This document shows, piece after piece, positions 8,065 to 16,359 of a stretch of 36,791 nucleotides of DNA (positions are counted from its first letter, which is position 1; the number at the start of each line of letters is the position of its first letter). This DNA comes from Planctomycetaceae bacterium (lineage in GTDB: Bacteria; Planctomycetota; Phycisphaerae; UBA1845; UTPLA1). Below the pieces are notes generated by a model. It did not search any database. It saw only the letters and a list, made by a program, of their open reading frames with translations, and was not told the DNA's origin. The DNA lies in NCBI GenBank assembly GCA_011525745.1, contig WYBU01000134.1:1-36791 (forward strand). Direction: 5' to 3'. The position numbers and the translations under genes were made by a program.

Positions 8065-8190
8065 CTAAGGAATCGCGCACAAATAACCAGAACGATTGTC
8101 CTGGGTGCTACGGGCATCTTGCCCGTTCCGGACGGGCGGGACGCCCGTACCACCCCTCATTCATTCGTTCACCTTATTTCCGCGCGATGC
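8065..8190 (+). repeat. 126-bp dispersed repeat, forward copy
   Basis: Nearly identical in inverse orientation to 19107-19232. Its centre folds on itself: GGGTGCTACGGGC at the left and GCCCGTACCACCC at the right. It lies just past element A, and the other copy lies just past element C, so the two elements travel together. Confidence 0.9.
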
Positions 8191-8196
8191 CTCAGG

Positions 8197-8997
8197 CTAC
8201 CGCTGCCCCGCCGCCAAATGCTCCGTCGTCGTCCGTGCCTCGTGTCGCTCGGTCTTGTTGAACGTGTACAGGCTGGCGTGGCCCCACGTCAGCAGCAGCG
8301 CGGCCAGGGCGACGCAGGCGTAACCGACGCGCTGCTGCGCCCGCGCGCCGACCGTGATGCCCCAACTGATGCAAAAGGTCCAGATGCCGTTGCAGAAGTG
8401 ATACACCGCCGCCCACAGCCCGACGACGTAGAACGCCATCACCGCCGCCGGCGCGACCTCATAGCCGAACGGCTGCCAGGCGTGAAAGCCCAGCCACGTG
8501 AGATAGAACGGGTCCTCGGCGCCGACAAAGCCGACGTGCGTACCATCCGCCCCGGCCGGCCACGTGCTGTTCCAGCCCACCCAGTGTGCGAAGCGGAACT
8601 TCAACAAGTGGACGACGATAAAAATCAGCGTGATCCACGCCGTGATGCGCTGGAGCGTGTATCTCCGGTTCGGCATGTAGGGATACTGGCTGGCGTTGGG
8701 GTGCGCCGACAGGGCGATGATGACGCCGTAACCGGCGTGGAACGCCAACGGCGCGAAGATGAACACGATCTCGATGATCAGCAGATACGGCAGGTTGTGA
8801 ATCCAGTGTACGTCCTCGTTGAACGCCGCCGGCCCGCCGCCGAACCAGTTCATCGCGCGGGAATTGGTCAGCAGGTGCTCGAAGAGAAACGCGCCGACCG
8901 GGATGATGCCGGTCAGCGAGTGCAGCTTGCGCAGCAGAAAGTGATTTCGCTCAGTCAGACTCAGCTCCATCGGGGCAGGCGAAGCCAAGGTTTTCAT
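8197..8997 (-). CDS. sdhC: Succinate dehydrogenase/fumarate reductase cytochrome b558 subunit
   Basis: A 266-residue membrane protein with five predicted helices (about 27-45, 68-97, 117-137, 183-206, 222-246). The opening segment (RKLHSLTGIIPVGAFLFEHL) is diagnostic of the b558-type membrane anchor of complex II, which binds haem and passes electrons to quinone. His26, His41, His87, His130 and His200 are candidate haem ligands. A loop of about 40 residues (about 135-178) makes it longer than many relatives. ATG 8997 was chosen over the longer frame because it starts the family-like region; GGGAGG lies just before it, unusually close, so ATG 8970 is an alternative. No sdhA or sdhB is adjacent. 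Confidence 0.88.
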   Translation of the reverse strand: MKTLASPAPMELSLTERNHFLLRKLHSLTGIIPVGAFLFEHLLTNSRAMNWFGGGPAAFNEDVHWIHNLPYLLIIEIVFIFAPLAFHAGYGVIIALSAHPNASQYPYMPNRRYTLQRITAWITLIFIVVHLLKFRFAHWVGWNSTWPAGADGTHVGFVGAEDPFYLTWLGFHAWQPFGYEVAPAAVMAFYVVGLWAAVYHFCNGIWTFCISWGITVGARAQQRVGYACVALAALLLTWGHASLYTFNKTERHEARTTTEHLAAGQR

Positions 8998-9390
8998 ACC
9001 TCCCGTAATGAGGCGACTTCGTCGAACGCACGAACCGCCCGTCGCGGACGATCGCGACACAGGCGCGCCCGTCGAATCCGCGCTCGAATCGCGCGCGGGA
9101 ATTCTAAGGAAGGCGCGCCGGCGCGTCAAAGCGGCACGCACGCCTGGACCCGCCGCGCGCGCGGCGGGCTTTATCGCGCGGCACGGGCCTTCAACCCGCG
9201 TGAATCCGAGCCGCGAAGCGCGCCATGCATCACGTCAACAATATGTTAACTCTCAAGATTCAAGTCTCAGATCTCAATTCTGAGATCTGAAAGACTGCAC
9301 CCCAAGCCGACAACTGAAAACCAACGACTGAAAACGACTTTGAGCGGACGGTGCACGGTCCACAAAGCGGACCCTGCTCCCTGAACGCTC
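8998..9390. other. Gene-free stretch with dispersed repeat and palindrome
   Basis: Contains a fragment beginning GAATCCGAGCCGCGAAGCGC (about 9202 on) that is related over roughly 110 bp to 10676-10790. Within it is a 10-bp inverted repeat, TCAGATCTCA-ATTC-TGAGATCTGA (9267-9290), in locally AT-rich DNA. No supported gene. Confidence 0.6.
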
Positions 9391-9516
9391 ATGGTCCGCA
9401 CAGCGTGCCGCGCGGTCTGTCGGCTCACTCCCCCCTTGGATCGCCCGCCTCCGGACGTTATCATGAAATTACTTCGGGCCGAATCGAAAATACCCCATCC
9501 CCCAGGAGGCGGAGCC

Positions 9517-10413
9517 ATGTACCGTCGCGGCATCCCTTGCGTCACAGCGGTCGTCTGCGCCAACCTTGCGCTGACAACCTCGGCCAGCGCCCTGCACCAT
9601 CTCATGCAGATCGAGCAGGTCATTGGCGGCGTCAATGGCGACATGACCGCGCAGGCGATTCAGTTGCGCATGCGCGCCTCCAGCCAGCAGATTCAACTCA
9701 ATATGGCCCGGCTCGTCGTGCGCGACGCCGCCGGTCTGAACCCCATCATCCTCTACGACTTCACCACGGCCGACAACGGTCTGCCCAACGGCGCCACCGG
9801 CGACCGCATCCTCGTATGCAGCGCCAACTTCGTGAACTACACCTCCCCCGGCGTCGGCGCCGACTTCATCATGACCAACCTCATTCCGCCATCGTACATG
9901 GCCGCCGGAACGCTGACGTTCGAGAACGACACCGGCTCGCCGCCCGCGTCCATCCTCTGGCGCATCAGTTGGGGCGGCAGCGCCTACACCGGACCGACGA
10001 CCGGCTCGACGTTCAACGACGCCGACGGCAACTTCGGCCCGGCCCTGCTGTTTGCGATGCCCACCGGCGGCTTGCAGGCCATCCGGTTCACCGGCTCGGC
10101 CACGGCGCCGAGCACGACGAATCAGGCCAACTACGTGCTGACGACCGGCACCGTGACTTGGACCAACAACGCCCGCGTAGGTCACACGCTGCGCAACGCC
10201 ACGTGCGGCTGCGCCGGCGACGTGAACCGCGACGGTTTCGTCGATGGCGGCGACGTCGCTGAGATGTTGCGCTGTCGCGCGTCGGGCCATGCGGGAGCGT
10301 TCGACTGCGCCTGCGCCGATTTCAACGCCAACGGCAGCTTCGACGCGACCGACGTGTCGCAGTTTGTCGACGAACTGCTGGGCGTCGGCGATCCCGATAC
10401 CGCATGTCCCTAG
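9517..10413 (+). CDS. Secreted protein with C-terminal dockerin-like repeat pair
   Basis: A 298-residue exported protein. Residues 1-25 form a signal peptide. Residues 26-225 are a beta-rich, Gly/Thr/Asn-rich region that I cannot assign. Two calcium-binding dockerin-type repeats follow: DVNRDGFVDGGDVAEM (235-250) and DFNANGSFDATDVSQF (268-283), with four clustered cysteines around them. Dockerin pairs are common at the C-termini of exported planctomycete proteins without a cellulosome; the partner is unknown. ATG 9517 is well supported by AGGAGG at 9504-9509. A longer frame from 9391 would place a non-signal tail in front. Confidence 0.88.
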   Translation: MYRRGIPCVTAVVCANLALTTSASALHHLMQIEQVIGGVNGDMTAQAIQLRMRASSQQIQLNMARLVVRDAAGLNPIILYDFTTADNGLPNGATGDRILVCSANFVNYTSPGVGADFIMTNLIPPSYMAAGTLTFENDTGSPPASILWRISWGGSAYTGPTTGSTFNDADGNFGPALLFAMPTGGLQAIRFTGSATAPSTTNQANYVLTTGTVTWTNNARVGHTLRNATCGCAGDVNRDGFVDGGDVAEMLRCRASGHAGAFDCACADFNANGSFDATDVSQFVDELLGVGDPDTACP

Positions 10414-10432
10414 CATGGGGCACATGCCCGCA

Positions 10433-10542
10433 ACGAGACGCGCAAGTCAGTAAGCGTTTGCCGACCATCGCAGGGTCAAACGCCATGGCCCGCGATGCGC
10501 GGGCCCTCGAGTCGTCTACGCTTTTTGACGTGCGCGTCTCGT
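10433..10542. repeat. Inverted-terminal-repeat element, copy B (110 bp)
   Basis: Left end ACGAGACGCGCAAGTCAGT (10433 on), right end ACGCTTTTTGACGTGCGCGT and on to 10542. It shares ends with copies A and C but has a different core, which includes a GGCCCGCGATGCGCGGGCC hairpin. Confidence 0.7.
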
Positions 10543-10831
10543 TTCCGTGCGGCAGGGCCGCCACGGGGCTTCAACCCCGTCTCCCTTCCAGGGAGCGGGT
10601 GGTGTTGAGGATCCACCGCGTGTTCCGCGCCGCCCCCGGTCGTGAATCGCGCGTAGCACCGTCTGTCAGCCCTTGCGAATCCGAGCCGCGAAGCGCGACA
10701 TTCATCCGACATCACACATCTTAAATCTCAAATCCGAGATTCGAAATGCACCATCCAGGTCGAGAACTGACAACCGACAACTACTCTCCGCTTCTTGACG
10801 CGCGCGCCGCCCGCGCGTACGACCTCGCCTC
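10543..10831. other. Gene-free stretch with dispersed repeats
   Basis: Contains a CGGGGCTTCAACCCCG hairpin (about 10565-10580) and, at 10676-10790, the second copy of the repeat seen at about 9202-9335 (GAATCCGAGCCGCGAAGCGC, an ATCTCAAATCCGAGAT-type palindrome, then a run of CAACTGACAAC-like words). No supported gene before dtd. Confidence 0.6.
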
Positions 10832-11281
10832 ATGCGCTGCCTCGTCGAACGCGTGCTGTCCGCCATTGTCCGCGTCGAAGGCGACTGCGTCGGCCGAATC
10901 GACCGCGGCCTGCTCGTCTATGTTGGCATCGAGCCGGACGACGCCGAGTCCGACGCACGCCTTCTGGCCGACAAGGTGCGCCACCTGCGCATCTTTCCCG
11001 ACGACGCCGGCAAGATGAATCGTGACGTGGGCGAGATCGGCGGCGCGGTGCTGGCCGTCAGCGCGTTCTCGCTCGCCGCCGATGCCCGCAAGGGTCGCCG
11101 CCCCTCGTTCGACACCGCCGCCCCGCCGGAGATCGCCGAACCGCTTTACGCAACATTCGTTGAAGCGCTGCGAAGCACGGGCATCCCCGTGCAGACCGGC
11201 GTCTTCCGCGCGATGATGGCGGTCGAAGCCGTCAACGACGGCCCGATCACGCTGCTGCTGGACTCGAAGAAGCGGTTCTGA
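10832..11281 (+). CDS. dtd: D-aminoacyl-tRNA deacylase
   Basis: A 149-residue protein, the usual DTD length. The enzyme removes D-amino acids mischarged on tRNA. The Gly-cisPro motif is present as NDGPITLLLDS (Gly137-Pro138). The other active-site motif reads SAFSLAAD (77-84) where most DTDs have SQFTLxAD, so the conserved Gln is Ala here. The region around 'GVFRAMMAVEAVNDGP' matches the family. ATG 10832 gives the normal N-terminus (MRCLVERVLSAIV). No Shine-Dalgarno is visible. Confidence 0.93.
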   Translation: MRCLVERVLSAIVRVEGDCVGRIDRGLLVYVGIEPDDAESDARLLADKVRHLRIFPDDAGKMNRDVGEIGGAVLAVSAFSLAADARKGRRPSFDTAAPPEIAEPLYATFVEALRSTGIPVQTGVFRAMMAVEAVNDGPITLLLDSKKRF

Positions 11282-11298
11282 ACGCCCGAAATGAAACC

Positions 11299-11318
11299 GG
11301 GCGCGGCTGGATTCGAAC
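11299..11318 (-). other. 20-bp duplicate of the tRNA-Tyr 3' end (possible att site)
   Basis: These 20 bases are identical to 16011-16030, the T-arm/acceptor part of the tRNA-Tyr gene, in the same orientation. The next base differs on each side. There is no intact tRNA around 11299: neither a matching 5' acceptor strand nor a paired T-stem is present. A fragment of a tRNA 3' end located downstream of the complete gene is the classical footprint of site-specific integration. Confidence 0.55.
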
Positions 11319-11570
11319 ACTCCCACGAATCTTCGGAGAACACGCACGATTCCAAGTCAGGCGGCGCGGAATCCGGCGCACTTTCTGCCGTCCCGCTGCC
11401 CGGAGGCCAACCCCATCGCGCGGGTCTGGAGGCATCTGCACGAGGAGATCACCGGCGATCCCCGCTGCGCGAATATCAAGGATTTGCCGGACCTCACTTT
11501 CCATTGGCTCGAATCCCGGTGCCCATTCCCGATCAAAGATCAAGCGTGCCGCCTCTCACGCGCTACATGA
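11307..11570 (+). pseudogene. Remnant of an IS630-family transposase (C-terminal part)
   Basis: One plus frame encodes HFLPSRCPEANPIARVW and RHLHEEITG, the conserved C-terminal end of IS630/Tc1-type DDE transposases around the catalytic Glu (typical form: LPPYCPExNPIERVWxHLHE). It ends at TGA 11568-11570. Better-matching upstream sequence (EHARFQV) lies in another frame, so at least one frameshift is present. The N-terminal domain and first catalytic Asp are missing. No IS ends are recognised. Confidence 0.7.
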
Positions 11571-11626
11571 AGCGCTTTCGGTTCCGTGAAAACGTTTTTG
11601 GAGAGCTGCCCTGCGGCGGCCTTCCT

Positions 11627-13492
11627 TCACGGCTTCCGTTGCAACAGTGCGCGATTCCGCTGCGCATCGTCGTATTGAGGGTTCAGGCGCAGCGCCTCGT
11701 CGTAATGCGCGGCGGCGTCCTCGTGGTTCCCGAGACGCGCCAGCGTGTTGGCCAGGTTGTTGTGCGCCATCGCCTGATGACGGGTTTCGTTGAGCCGGCG
11801 ATACAGGTCGATGGCCGCACGGAAGTGGTGGACCGCCTCATCCAGTTGATTCATGCCCTCCAGGGCGTTCCCCAGATTGTTGTGTGCGTCGGCCAGGTTC
11901 GGCTCCAACTCAAGCGCCCGGCGGCACTGCCGGACTGCCGCTGCGTATTGGCCCGTCCGTTCCAGCGCGGCGCCCATGTTGTTGTGCGCGTCGGCGTAAT
12001 CTGGAGCGATGCGAATCGCCTCGGCGTAGAGCTGCATGGCCTCCGCGACGCGATCTCGCCGAAACAGAATGTTGCCCAAGTTATTGTACGCCAGCGCGTA
12101 GTTCGGATTTAATTTGATCGCCCGGCGCAAATGCGAAACCGCGTCGTCGATTCGCCCCGCGTCCGCCAATGCCAGCGCCAGGTTATTGTGCGCTCGCGGT
12201 GAATTCGGCGCGCGGTTTACCGCGTCCTGCCAGACGACGGACTCGCTGTGCCAGAGAATATTGCGTTCGTGCGTCAGGACCCCCAGGACGACGGCCGCCG
12301 CGCCCAACACGGCCGTTGGAATGAACCGATGCAGGGGAAGCATCCAAATCAGTGCGGTGACGGCCGTCAGGAAGCCGGCAAGGCTGACGTACAGACGCTG
12401 CTCCTGCACGATCGCGGAATTCGGGATAATCGTGGAGGTCGCCGCCAGACCCAGGAAGAACAACAGCCCTCCGAAGCCGGCGACACGCGCCGGCCGATCG
12501 GGACGAACGAAGGATGCGTGGATGCTCAGGATCAGCCCGAGAAGCAGGGCCGCGGCGGATGCGACCGTTGCCGGGTCCGCCGCGGTTTGCACGATCAGCA
12601 CCGGATGATCGACGCTCTGTCCGACCGGGAAAACCATCAACTGAAGGTACGTAAGGACTATCAGCCGGATCTGAGTCAGAAGGTACGCCCACCGCGTAAC
12701 GTCGAGACCCTTCGCCCAATTCAATGACTCCTCCCATTCGGCGATGGAATGGCCGTGGCTGATCAGATTCAGTACCGGCACGATCCACAGGAGAACCACG
12801 AGCGGAACGAGCGCCGTCCAACGGCGCACCGCGCGCGCCCCGACGGCCGAAACAACGTCCGTTCGATGCAGCGCGAAATCCGCGGCGATCAGCGCCAGTG
12901 GGGCCGCGACCATCATCTCCTTGCATAGCATCCCGGCGACCACCGCGCCGAGACAGAGAACGTGCCAGAATCGTCGGCCGCTGTGCCGAAAGCGGCTCCA
13001 GAGCCATAGGCTGGCGAAGAAGAACATCCCCGCCATGCTGGAATACCGCTGGGTGATGTACGTCACGGATTGCGTCGTCAGCGGGTGAACGCCGAACAGC
13101 AGGGCCGTCAACAGCGCCGTCCGCGATCCGCCCTCCCCCCAGATCGAACGGAGCCAGAAAAACAGAAACAGCACCGCGGCCAGGTGGACCAGCAGATTGA
13201 CGAAGTGGTATCCCCAGAGCTCCAGCCCGTGACACGCGTAGTTCAGTGCGAAGGTCAGATTCACCAGGGATCGCGTCGAGGTGCCGAGCTGACGGACCAT
13301 CTCCCCCAGGTCGCGAATCGCCAGATTCTCCTGAATGACGTGTTGATCGTCGATTTGAAATCGACCGGCGAAGCTGTTCGAGTAGGCGAGGACCGTGGCG
13401 GAAACGAGCAGCAGCACGGATGCAAGCGTGACAAGGCGGTGGCGCGGCATGGAATCTAGACGAATACCGAACGGCGATCCGGAAACGGCCAT
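11627..13492 (-). CDS. TMTC-like GT-C membrane glycosyltransferase with C-terminal TPRs
   Basis: A 621-residue protein. The N-terminal half (about 17-410) has around ten membrane helices. An early extracytoplasmic loop holds the acidic pair Asp48-Asp49 (FQIDDQHVIQEN), the catalytic-site position in GT-C enzymes. HPLTTQSVTYITQR (136-149) and EQRLYVSLAGF (364-374) resemble TMTC/PMT-type protein O-mannosyltransferase motifs. Five TPRs follow (about 431-464, 465-498, 499-532, 533-566, 573-608) with repeated HNNLG/HNNMG words. It probably transfers a sugar from a lipid-linked donor to an exported protein, the TPRs holding the acceptor; this is inference. It lies 68 bp downstream of the adhesin-like gene on the same strand. 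Met15 (13450) is an alternative start. Confidence 0.75.
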   Translation of the reverse strand: MAVSGSPFGIRLDSMPRHRLVTLASVLLLVSATVLAYSNSFAGRFQIDDQHVIQENLAIRDLGEMVRQLGTSTRSLVNLTFALNYACHGLELWGYHFVNLLVHLAAVLFLFFWLRSIWGEGGSRTALLTALLFGVHPLTTQSVTYITQRYSSMAGMFFFASLWLWSRFRHSGRRFWHVLCLGAVVAGMLCKEMMVAAPLALIAADFALHRTDVVSAVGARAVRRWTALVPLVVLLWIVPVLNLISHGHSIAEWEESLNWAKGLDVTRWAYLLTQIRLIVLTYLQLMVFPVGQSVDHPVLIVQTAADPATVASAAALLLGLILSIHASFVRPDRPARVAGFGGLLFFLGLAATSTIIPNSAIVQEQRLYVSLAGFLTAVTALIWMLPLHRFIPTAVLGAAAVVLGVLTHERNILWHSESVVWQDAVNRAPNSPRAHNNLALALADAGRIDDAVSHLRRAIKLNPNYALAYNNLGNILFRRDRVAEAMQLYAEAIRIAPDYADAHNNMGAALERTGQYAAAVRQCRRALELEPNLADAHNNLGNALEGMNQLDEAVHHFRAAIDLYRRLNETRHQAMAHNNLANTLARLGNHEDAAAHYDEALRLNPQYDDAQRNRALLQRKP

Positions 13493-13560
13493 GCTTACCT
13501 GTCAGATTCGATTCGACCGCCGCGACAGGCCGCCGCCGGGATCGGAGCGCGGAGCGCCGT

Positions 13561-15216
13561 TCACCGGCCGTCGGTCGTCCCGGCCGGCCGCCGGGGCGAT
13601 TCGACCGCGAGCGGATGGCGACGCGCGTAATCATCGCGGCGCACGCCGGTGACCTGCCAGCAGACCTTCAGGCCGGGCGTCCCGCCGGCGATGACGAAAC
13701 GGTGATCGCGGATCTCCCGGGCGACGTAGACCGGCGCCCACGCTCCGACGCACGTCAGGTGATATCGGAACTCGCCGTTGAGCGCTTCGAACCAGTCGGG
13801 CAGGACGACGACCGCCTCACCTTCTTCATCCAGCACGGCCATTCCGTCGTAGATGTTCTTCATCTCGTCGCTCTCGACGGCGGCGTGAGCGAGGTACTTG
13901 TGTTCCGGGTCAAGCGGATGAGCGATGACGAACAGTTTGTTCGCCGCGGTCAACGTTCCTTGAACATGCAGATCCCCGTTAACGGTGGTCGGACCGATGA
14001 TGAATCCGCCTTGCGCGACAATGAACCCGCCGGGAACGAGAATCTGCCCGCCGCTGGCGTCCAGCGAGCCTTGCGGCATGACCACGCTGGACGCCGACAG
14101 CGTGCCGCGCACCGTCGCGTCGTCCGCGAACACCGAAATCACGGACGGGTCAAGGCCGGACGCCAACGTCTGACCGTTCAGCATGATGTGGGTGACGTCC
14201 ACCGTATTCCGCACCTGTGCTTCGTCGATTTGGATGTGGATGCTGGTGCCGTCGGGTGATCTCGCCAGGGTTCGGCCGCTGACCTGGATCTCAGTGGCGT
14301 CGACGGAGCCGCGAAGCGTCGCCGAATCCGCCGTGATCCAAATAAAGGTGGGATCCGTCGTCCCGATGACCGTCGCGCCCTTGATCTGAAGTTGCGTGAC
14401 GTCCGCCGTGTCCCGCACCGTGACCTGGTCGATCTCCATTTGCACCGCGGTGGCGTCTGAACTGAATGCCAGCGGCCGCCCTTTGAGGTTGATCGCCGTG
14501 GCGTCGAGCGTGTCTCGAATCTTCAGCCGGTCGGCCTCGGCTTCGACGAGCAACACAGATGACGCGTCCGTCGTGAAGAGAACCGGCCGCCCTTTGACGT
14601 TGATCGCGCTTGCATCGAACGTTCCGCCGATGATGCCGCTGCCGGCGCTCATCGTTCCGGTTGCCGTCGCGTCGCCCACGACGCTGAACTCCGCGTTCGG
14701 CGCCGCCGTGCCCACGCCGACCTTTCCATCGGGCGCCACCACGACGGCCGGCGCAAACGAATTCGGAACGACCAGTTGCTCCGCCGACCGACTTTTCAAT
14801 GCAAACGGCGTCGTTCCAACGACGGTTCGCGGCGCCAGTTCCGCGCCGCCGTTCACCGTGATACCGAGGTGAATCTCCGCGGCGTCAAACGCGGCATCCG
14901 GTACGCCCCCCGGGGTCAACGAGCCGATGGCTACGGAGAACAGACCCTGTTCCACCACCACGATCGGGTGGGTTTCGCTGAAAAGGACTGCGCCCGGGGC
15001 CCCCGCCGGATGATCGTACAGGCGGAACTCCATGCCGACGCTCCCCGTAAAGGGCTGGCCCGCTGCGTTCAGAAGTCGGCCCTGATACAGGATGGTCCGC
15101 GGAACTTCGGCCCAAGCATCGGCGGCGCATACCAAGATCACTGCGCCAAGAAATGCCCGAGTTCCCGATTTTGCGGCTAGGCACACGGCAAGACCCGCCA
15201 GGAAGCGACGGCCCAA
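13561..15216 (-). CDS. Exported repeat-rich tail-fibre/adhesin-like protein
   Basis: About 551 residues. A signal peptide (ending CAADAWA) is followed by ILYQGRLLNAAGQPFTG, the start of a domain common in large exported planctomycete and cyanobacterial proteins. Then comes a phage tail-fibre-like segment (GKVGVGTAAPNAEFSVVGD). Next are about five degenerate repeats of roughly 36 residues, alternating words like DATAINLKGRPLAFSSD and QVTVRDTADVT, rich in Ser/Thr, probably a beta-helix or trimeric stalk. The C-terminal head runs from HKYLAHAAVESDEMKN to VCWQVTGVRRDDYARRH. The frame is open from TTG 15276, but that TTG is the -35 box of the promoter, so the start must be later: TTG 15216 or GTG 15186. 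Likely cotranscribed with the GT-C gene. Confidence 0.75.
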   Translation of the reverse strand: MGRRFLAGLAVCLAAKSGTRAFLGAVILVCAADAWAEVPRTILYQGRLLNAAGQPFTGSVGMEFRLYDHPAGAPGAVLFSETHPIVVVEQGLFSVAIGSLTPGGVPDAAFDAAEIHLGITVNGGAELAPRTVVGTTPFALKSRSAEQLVVPNSFAPAVVVAPDGKVGVGTAAPNAEFSVVGDATATGTMSAGSGIIGGTFDASAINVKGRPVLFTTDASSVLLVEAEADRLKIRDTLDATAINLKGRPLAFSSDATAVQMEIDQVTVRDTADVTQLQIKGATVIGTTDPTFIWITADSATLRGSVDATEIQVSGRTLARSPDGTSIHIQIDEAQVRNTVDVTHIMLNGQTLASGLDPSVISVFADDATVRGTLSASSVVMPQGSLDASGGQILVPGGFIVAQGGFIIGPTTVNGDLHVQGTLTAANKLFVIAHPLDPEHKYLAHAAVESDEMKNIYDGMAVLDEEGEAVVVLPDWFEALNGEFRYHLTCVGAWAPVYVAREIRDHRFVIAGGTPGLKVCWQVTGVRRDDYARRHPLAVESPRRPAGTTDGR

Positions 15217-15246
15217 GAGAAACCGGACACGCCGGTATTCCCCGCC

Positions 15247-15276
15247 ATTATACCGGCAACGACTCAAGAATGGCAA
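15247..15276 (-). promoter_or_regulatory. Strong sigma70-type promoter for the adhesin/GT-C unit
   Basis: On the minus strand TTGCCA (15276-15271), an 18-bp spacer and a perfect TATAAT (15252-15247). Predicted transcription start is near 15240. Confidence 0.7.
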
Positions 15277-16009
15277 TCCGGTTGCGTCACTTCAGAGTCA
15301 CCGTTTCGGATCGGTCGCGTAGCAATCCATGTGCCACGGAACGCCCGAGTACCTCGTCATGTCGCCGATTGTCGGTCCGTAAAGCGGCCGGGCCGTGGGC
15401 CGGCTCGTCGCCGAACCCTTTGGGATTGTCAATCACCCCCTTCGCAGGCCGGTCCGACACAGAAGCCTGATTGACTCAACAAGCGCCGCGGAATGCGATA
15501 GTGGCGGTAGTCGGCGGCGACCGCTCTCGCTCTTCTTCCGGCCGCGCCGCGGCACGACGGCGCGCCTGGCGCGACGGCACGAAATGGCGTGGGAATCCGA
15601 GTGAAGCGCATTTCATCCGACACCGCCGCCCCGTTCGTCGCGACTTCGGGGTTGTCCGGCCTCGCGTGGAACGTGATCGGCGTTGCCCTGGGCCGTGCGG
15701 AATCCGCGCGCGGCGGTGGATTCTCGATTCCCTGGTCAACGCCGGACGGTGACCGCTTCATTCTCTCTGGTACGACCTGCCGGCCTGATTCAGGCCCGGT
15801 GATGATCGACGCGAGTTTTCAGGCGATCGGCGGCGAGGGAAGCACCGCTGGAAGTGGCGCACCTTCCGGCGCACCCGCGGCGCAAAATGCGGCGCGACAC
15901 GTCGCCGCACCATCTGGTGAGATTCTGAACGAAACGTCGCAAACCGTACCGCCCGCTGAGGTCATGCGGAGTCATGTGGCATCATGCGGATATGCCAACA
16001 GTTGCCTCA
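15277..16009. other. Long gene-free stretch upstream of the adhesin gene
   Basis: About 730 bp without a gene I can support. An open frame at 15589-16038 has no recognisable domain and runs into the tRNA gene. A short tandem of TCATGCGGA-like words lies at 15962-15992, next to the tRNA-Tyr 3' end. It may hold decayed genes. Confidence 0.5.
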
Positions 16010-16092
16010 TGGGCGCGGCTGGATTCGAACCAGCGTAGGCGTAAGCCAACGGGTTTACAGCCCGTCTCCTTTGGCCACTCGGACACACGCCC
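16010..16092 (-). tRNA. tRNA-Tyr (GTA)
   Basis: An 83-nt class II tRNA. The acceptor stem GGGCGTG pairs with CGCGCCC (one G-U), discriminator A. The anticodon stem-loop is ACGGG-CTGTAAA-CCCGT, anticodon GTA. A long variable arm (GGCTTACGCC) and T-arm GCTGG-TTCGAAT-CCAGC follow. The 3' CCA is not encoded. Confidence 0.97.
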
Positions 16093-16196
16093 GTGCGTCG
16101 CGCAAAAAGATAGCAGCACCGGCGGGTCAGTTCAACGACGCCGATGCGCGCGACCGTTCCGGTCGGGGCGCGGCCTTGTGGATGGAATCGCCCGGC

Positions 16197-16213
16197 GCCG
16201 CTACGATAGCGGC
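16197..16213 (+). promoter_or_regulatory. 7-bp inverted repeat around a -10-like word
   Basis: GCCGCTA-CGA-TAGCGGC is a perfect inverted repeat with TACGAT in its centre, about 150 bp before the small hydrophobic gene. It could be a repressor-operated promoter or just a hairpin. Confidence 0.25.
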
Positions 16214-16359
16214 TTGATTGTGCGTACCGGCCGCGCGGACCCGGCTGCCCGCAAGGCGCGACGACGGAACTAACCGCAACGGTCTGCCGGTGGTTCGACC
16301 GCGCCCGACCCGGTCGTCGACCGGTGCGCGTCAGCGAAATCGACAAGGAGATGCGACAC

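Noticed and set aside
11281..11400. A second tRNA gene on the minus strand near 11300
   Set aside because: Only the T-loop and 3' acceptor strand match; the T-stem does not pair and no 5' acceptor or D-arm can be found.
15216..15276. TTG 15276 as the start of the adhesin-like gene
   Set aside because: That TTG is part of the -35 box TTGCCA and lies upstream of the predicted transcription start.
15589..16038. 149-codon frame before tRNA-Tyr
   Set aside because: No recognisable domain, no ribosome-binding site, and it reads into the tRNA gene.
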